From: a virus
IMG/VR virus record: IMGVR_UViG_3300006921_000132
Coordinates: 1 to 25,563 of that record
DNA length: 25,563 nt
Direction: 5' to 3' (one strand)
Shown here in pieces: positions 23,787 through 25,563 of this stretch. Below the pieces are notes generated by a model, which worked only from the letters and a program-made list of their open reading frames with translations, did not search any database and was not told the origin of the DNA. The first letter of the stretch is position 1; every line of letters begins with the position of its first letter. The translations under genes were made by a program, and so were the position numbers.

Positions 23787-25563
23787 TTATTGTATTATTT
23801 TTGAAATATCGCCTTTATTGTTATATTTAGCAAAGCTAAAGTTAACTTTATCTTTTAATTGCACCATAGCTTTTGGTGTATACAAATTTTTATTACATGC
23901 CATAATTGCTAAACCTGAACTTATTGCGGCATCAAATTTTGTTCTTTTATTTATATCAAACTTAGCCCAATCATTTAATGTAGTATTAAAATACATATCT
24001 CCGTAATCCCCATTTCCTTTATCACCTACATATGAGTTTATGTAGCTTTCAATTGCAGCTGCGTGAGCTTGTCTAATATCTTCACTTGAGTTTGGTATAC
24101 CACCTATTTCTTTTTCAGCAACAGATAATCTGTTCCAAACTTTATCAGGTCTATTCATCGAATAACCCCTATATCCTCTTCTTTTTAAATAGTATAATAA
24201 TCTTGGTTTATTATTTTCTGCAAGTATCGGCATACCGTAAAAATGCAATGCCATTAATATATCCTCAAAAAACATTTCTGCTGTTTGAGGTCTTGCAACA
24301 TATTCTAAAAAGAACCTGTGCGGTGGAGCATTCTCCATACTAAATTTCGTAAGACCGTGTAATGAACCTTTAGATCCTTTGCCGTCGGTAGTTCCGGATA
24401 TATCATAACTATCGCAACCAAATGCACCAATATGTTCATTGCCAGGATATTTGAGTCCATTTTTTGTTATTACTTTATTTTGTAAATTTAAACTTGGAAC
24501 CCAACTTACTTTAAATCTTCCGTTAGGATTCGGTGTAAATTGGACCTTTGTATCTTTAATACCGTTCTGCCACGAAAAAGATCCAGTATTGACATTACCA
24601 TCATGTCTAGCTTCTTCATTGTAGTCAATTTGTTCGTAAAGCTTAACAAGATTAAATATGCTATTCTTAGTTTCATCCCTGAAAGCATGTTCTTCAGTCC
24701 TTGGAAATTGTCTATAAAATTCATTTAATGCGTCTTGATCTCCTTTTAATCCTTCAACTTCATTCTCCCAATGTTCGATAACCCCGATGTCAATAAGTTG
24801 TTTGTAGTTATCCTCAACCGGTTCTTCCGGTGTATTGAATACAGGTATTCCATAAGAATCAATGAATCCTTCGAAGTTCCATTCCATAGGTATGAACAAA
24901 CTATATAATCCTGAGCGAGTCTGTCCATTGCGGTTTCTTTTTGTAACGTCTGAATCATTATATAGTTTTTTAAAGTTTCCTCCACCTTTGTCAAGTGAAT
25001 TACTTGTTGATCCCATCATACACTTACCTATGACTCTAGATCCTAACCTTAATGTAGTTTTAGTTACACGCCAGTTATTTAATATGTTTTCTGGTCTTTC
25101 CCATTTCCCTGCCTCATCATGTACAAGTAACGCAAGCTTCTCACCATCATAACTATTGTCACCAGTATTCTTCCAATCAATTGTAGTGTCGAGACCAGCA
25201 AGCTCTTCAGTTTTTTCATTTACAATTATTTTACGTCTAGTAAATTTACTTGCGGGAACACGATATGCCAACTCTGTTTTTGGTCTATCCATTCCATCTT
25301 GTATTGGTTTAAAGAAGAAAGGATAGTTGACGGATATTGGTACAACCTTGTCGGTAAACATTTTTTTAGCATCAGCCCCGGATTTTGATAAGATACCAAA
25401 TCTTGAATCTGAGGAGATAGTAGCTTGGTTAACAGTCTCCGATGATGCCATGAATGAAAAGCCACTCCGTCTATTTTTGAGGTAGCACATTCCGTAGCAT
25501 CTTGTATCTGCTTTGCAAGCTTCCCAGAATATAAAGAATAATCTGTTTGCTTCTCTAAACTCT
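23787..25563 (-). CDS. terL: Terminase large subunit (TerL), N-terminus cut off by the window edge
   Basis: DNA-packaging motor: ATPase plus headful or cohesive-end nuclease acting at the portal. The frame stays open upstream of the Met at 25490 to the window edge (upstream residues include FFIFWEACKADTRCYG), so that Met is internal and the gene is 5'-partial. Numbering from it: a deviant Walker A, KNRRSGFS, at 5-12; Walker B LALLVHDE at 119-126 with D125/E126; a GSTSN coupling motif at 160-164; and the terminase-typical QFPRTEEHAFR at 261-271. The nuclease domain shows GCDSYD with D360, the acidic motif LAENN with E425, and KFDAAISSGLA with D520. The stop codon directly abuts the portal start, as expected for a packaging operon. 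The fold assignment is confident. The crAss-like affiliation, from the overall pattern around KFDAAISSGLAIMA, is from memory of that family. Confidence 0.93.
   Translation of the reverse strand, partial: EFREANRLFFIFWEACKADTRCYGMCYLKNRRSGFSFMASSETVNQATISSDSRFGILSKSGADAKKMFTDKVVPISVNYPFFFKPIQDGMDRPKTELAYRVPASKFTRRKIIVNEKTEELAGLDTTIDWKNTGDNSYDGEKLALLVHDEAGKWERPENILNNWRVTKTTLRLGSRVIGKCMMGSTSNSLDKGGGNFKKLYNDSDVTKRNRNGQTRSGLYSLFIPMEWNFEGFIDSYGIPVFNTPEEPVEDNYKQLIDIGVIEHWENEVEGLKGDQDALNEFYRQFPRTEEHAFRDETKNSIFNLVKLYEQIDYNEEARHDGNVNTGSFSWQNGIKDTKVQFTPNPNGRFKVSWVPSLNLQNKVITKNGLKYPGNEHIGAFGCDSYDISGTTDGKGSKGSLHGLTKFSMENAPPHRFFLEYVARPQTAEMFFEDILMALHFYGMPILAENNKPRLLYYLKRRGYRGYSMNRPDKVWNRLSVAEKEIGGIPNSSEDIRQAHAAAIESYINSYVGDKGNGDYGDMYFNTTLNDWAKFDINKRTKFDAAISSGLAIMACNKNLYTPKAMVQLKDKVNFSFAKYNNKGDISKIIQ

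Noticed and set aside
24506-25465. Minus-strand short frames overlapping the terminase in another frame
   Set aside because: They lie wholly inside the terminase coding region out of frame and lack any family features.
25488-25490. ATG at 25490 as the terminase start
   Set aside because: The frame continues upstream to the window edge with terminase-like sequence, and this Met sits just before the Walker A motif, far too close to be the N-terminus.
1-25563. tRNA genes, CRISPR arrays, insertion sequences, integrase or attachment sites
   Set aside because: No cloverleaf-like GC-richer stretch, no regularly spaced direct repeats, no transposase or integrase motifs; coding sequence is continuous with spacers of 67 bases or less.

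Overview
The window looks like the late structural (virion) block of an AT-rich, tailed double-stranded DNA phage with a short-tail (podovirus-like) gene set. All real genes lie on the minus strand and are packed with almost no gaps, so in transcription order the window reads from right to left. Gene content and order (large terminase, portal, scaffold-like protein, major capsid protein, head-tail ring proteins, a very large tail-stabilization/muzzle-type protein, internal virion proteins, then a giant multidomain protein) resemble crAss-like phages (Crassvirales) and related uncultured marine phages. No start codon I examined has a Shine-Dalgarno sequence; starts sit in A/T-only leaders, commonly ending TTATGG. 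That is typical of Bacteroidota hosts, so a (probably marine) flavobacterial host is my inference. It was not shown by any search.

Layout: 25563-23787 is the large terminase, lacking its N-terminus at the window edge; 23786-21369 portal; 21339-20155 acidic scaffold-like protein; 20135-18729 major capsid protein; 18661-17867 a conserved protein of unknown role, bracketed by two UNCG-tetraloop hairpins; 17813-17061 and 17061-15958 two head-tail ring/adaptor-type proteins; 15952-12275 and 12241-10982 two proteins that together look like one muzzle/stabilization protein split over two genes; 10975-10115 a glycine-rich, coiled-coil internal virion protein; 10112-8166 a second probable internal virion protein; and 8151-1 a giant reading frame with no stop in the window (2,717 codons visible).

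The giant frame is the most interesting part. I translated it by hand across the whole 8.1 kb. It carries a zincin metallopeptidase motif (HEVLHH, residues 1151-1156, with candidate Glu ligands about 62-70 residues later). About 280 residues further on is a stretch resembling sigma-70 region 2. A short element, AKFSK(R/Q)NI, occurs twice. I saw no DxDGD RNA polymerase motif in the visible part. A virion protein combining a protease-like and a sigma-like module would suggest a factor delivered into the cell with the DNA, but this is inference.

How the genes work together: terminase packages DNA through the portal into a capsid built by the scaffold and capsid proteins; the ring proteins and the two-part muzzle close and extend the portal; the two internal virion proteins and the giant protein are probably packaged and ejected at infection. 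There are no tRNA genes, insertion sequences, CRISPR arrays or integration genes, and no gene-free stretch longer than 67 bases.
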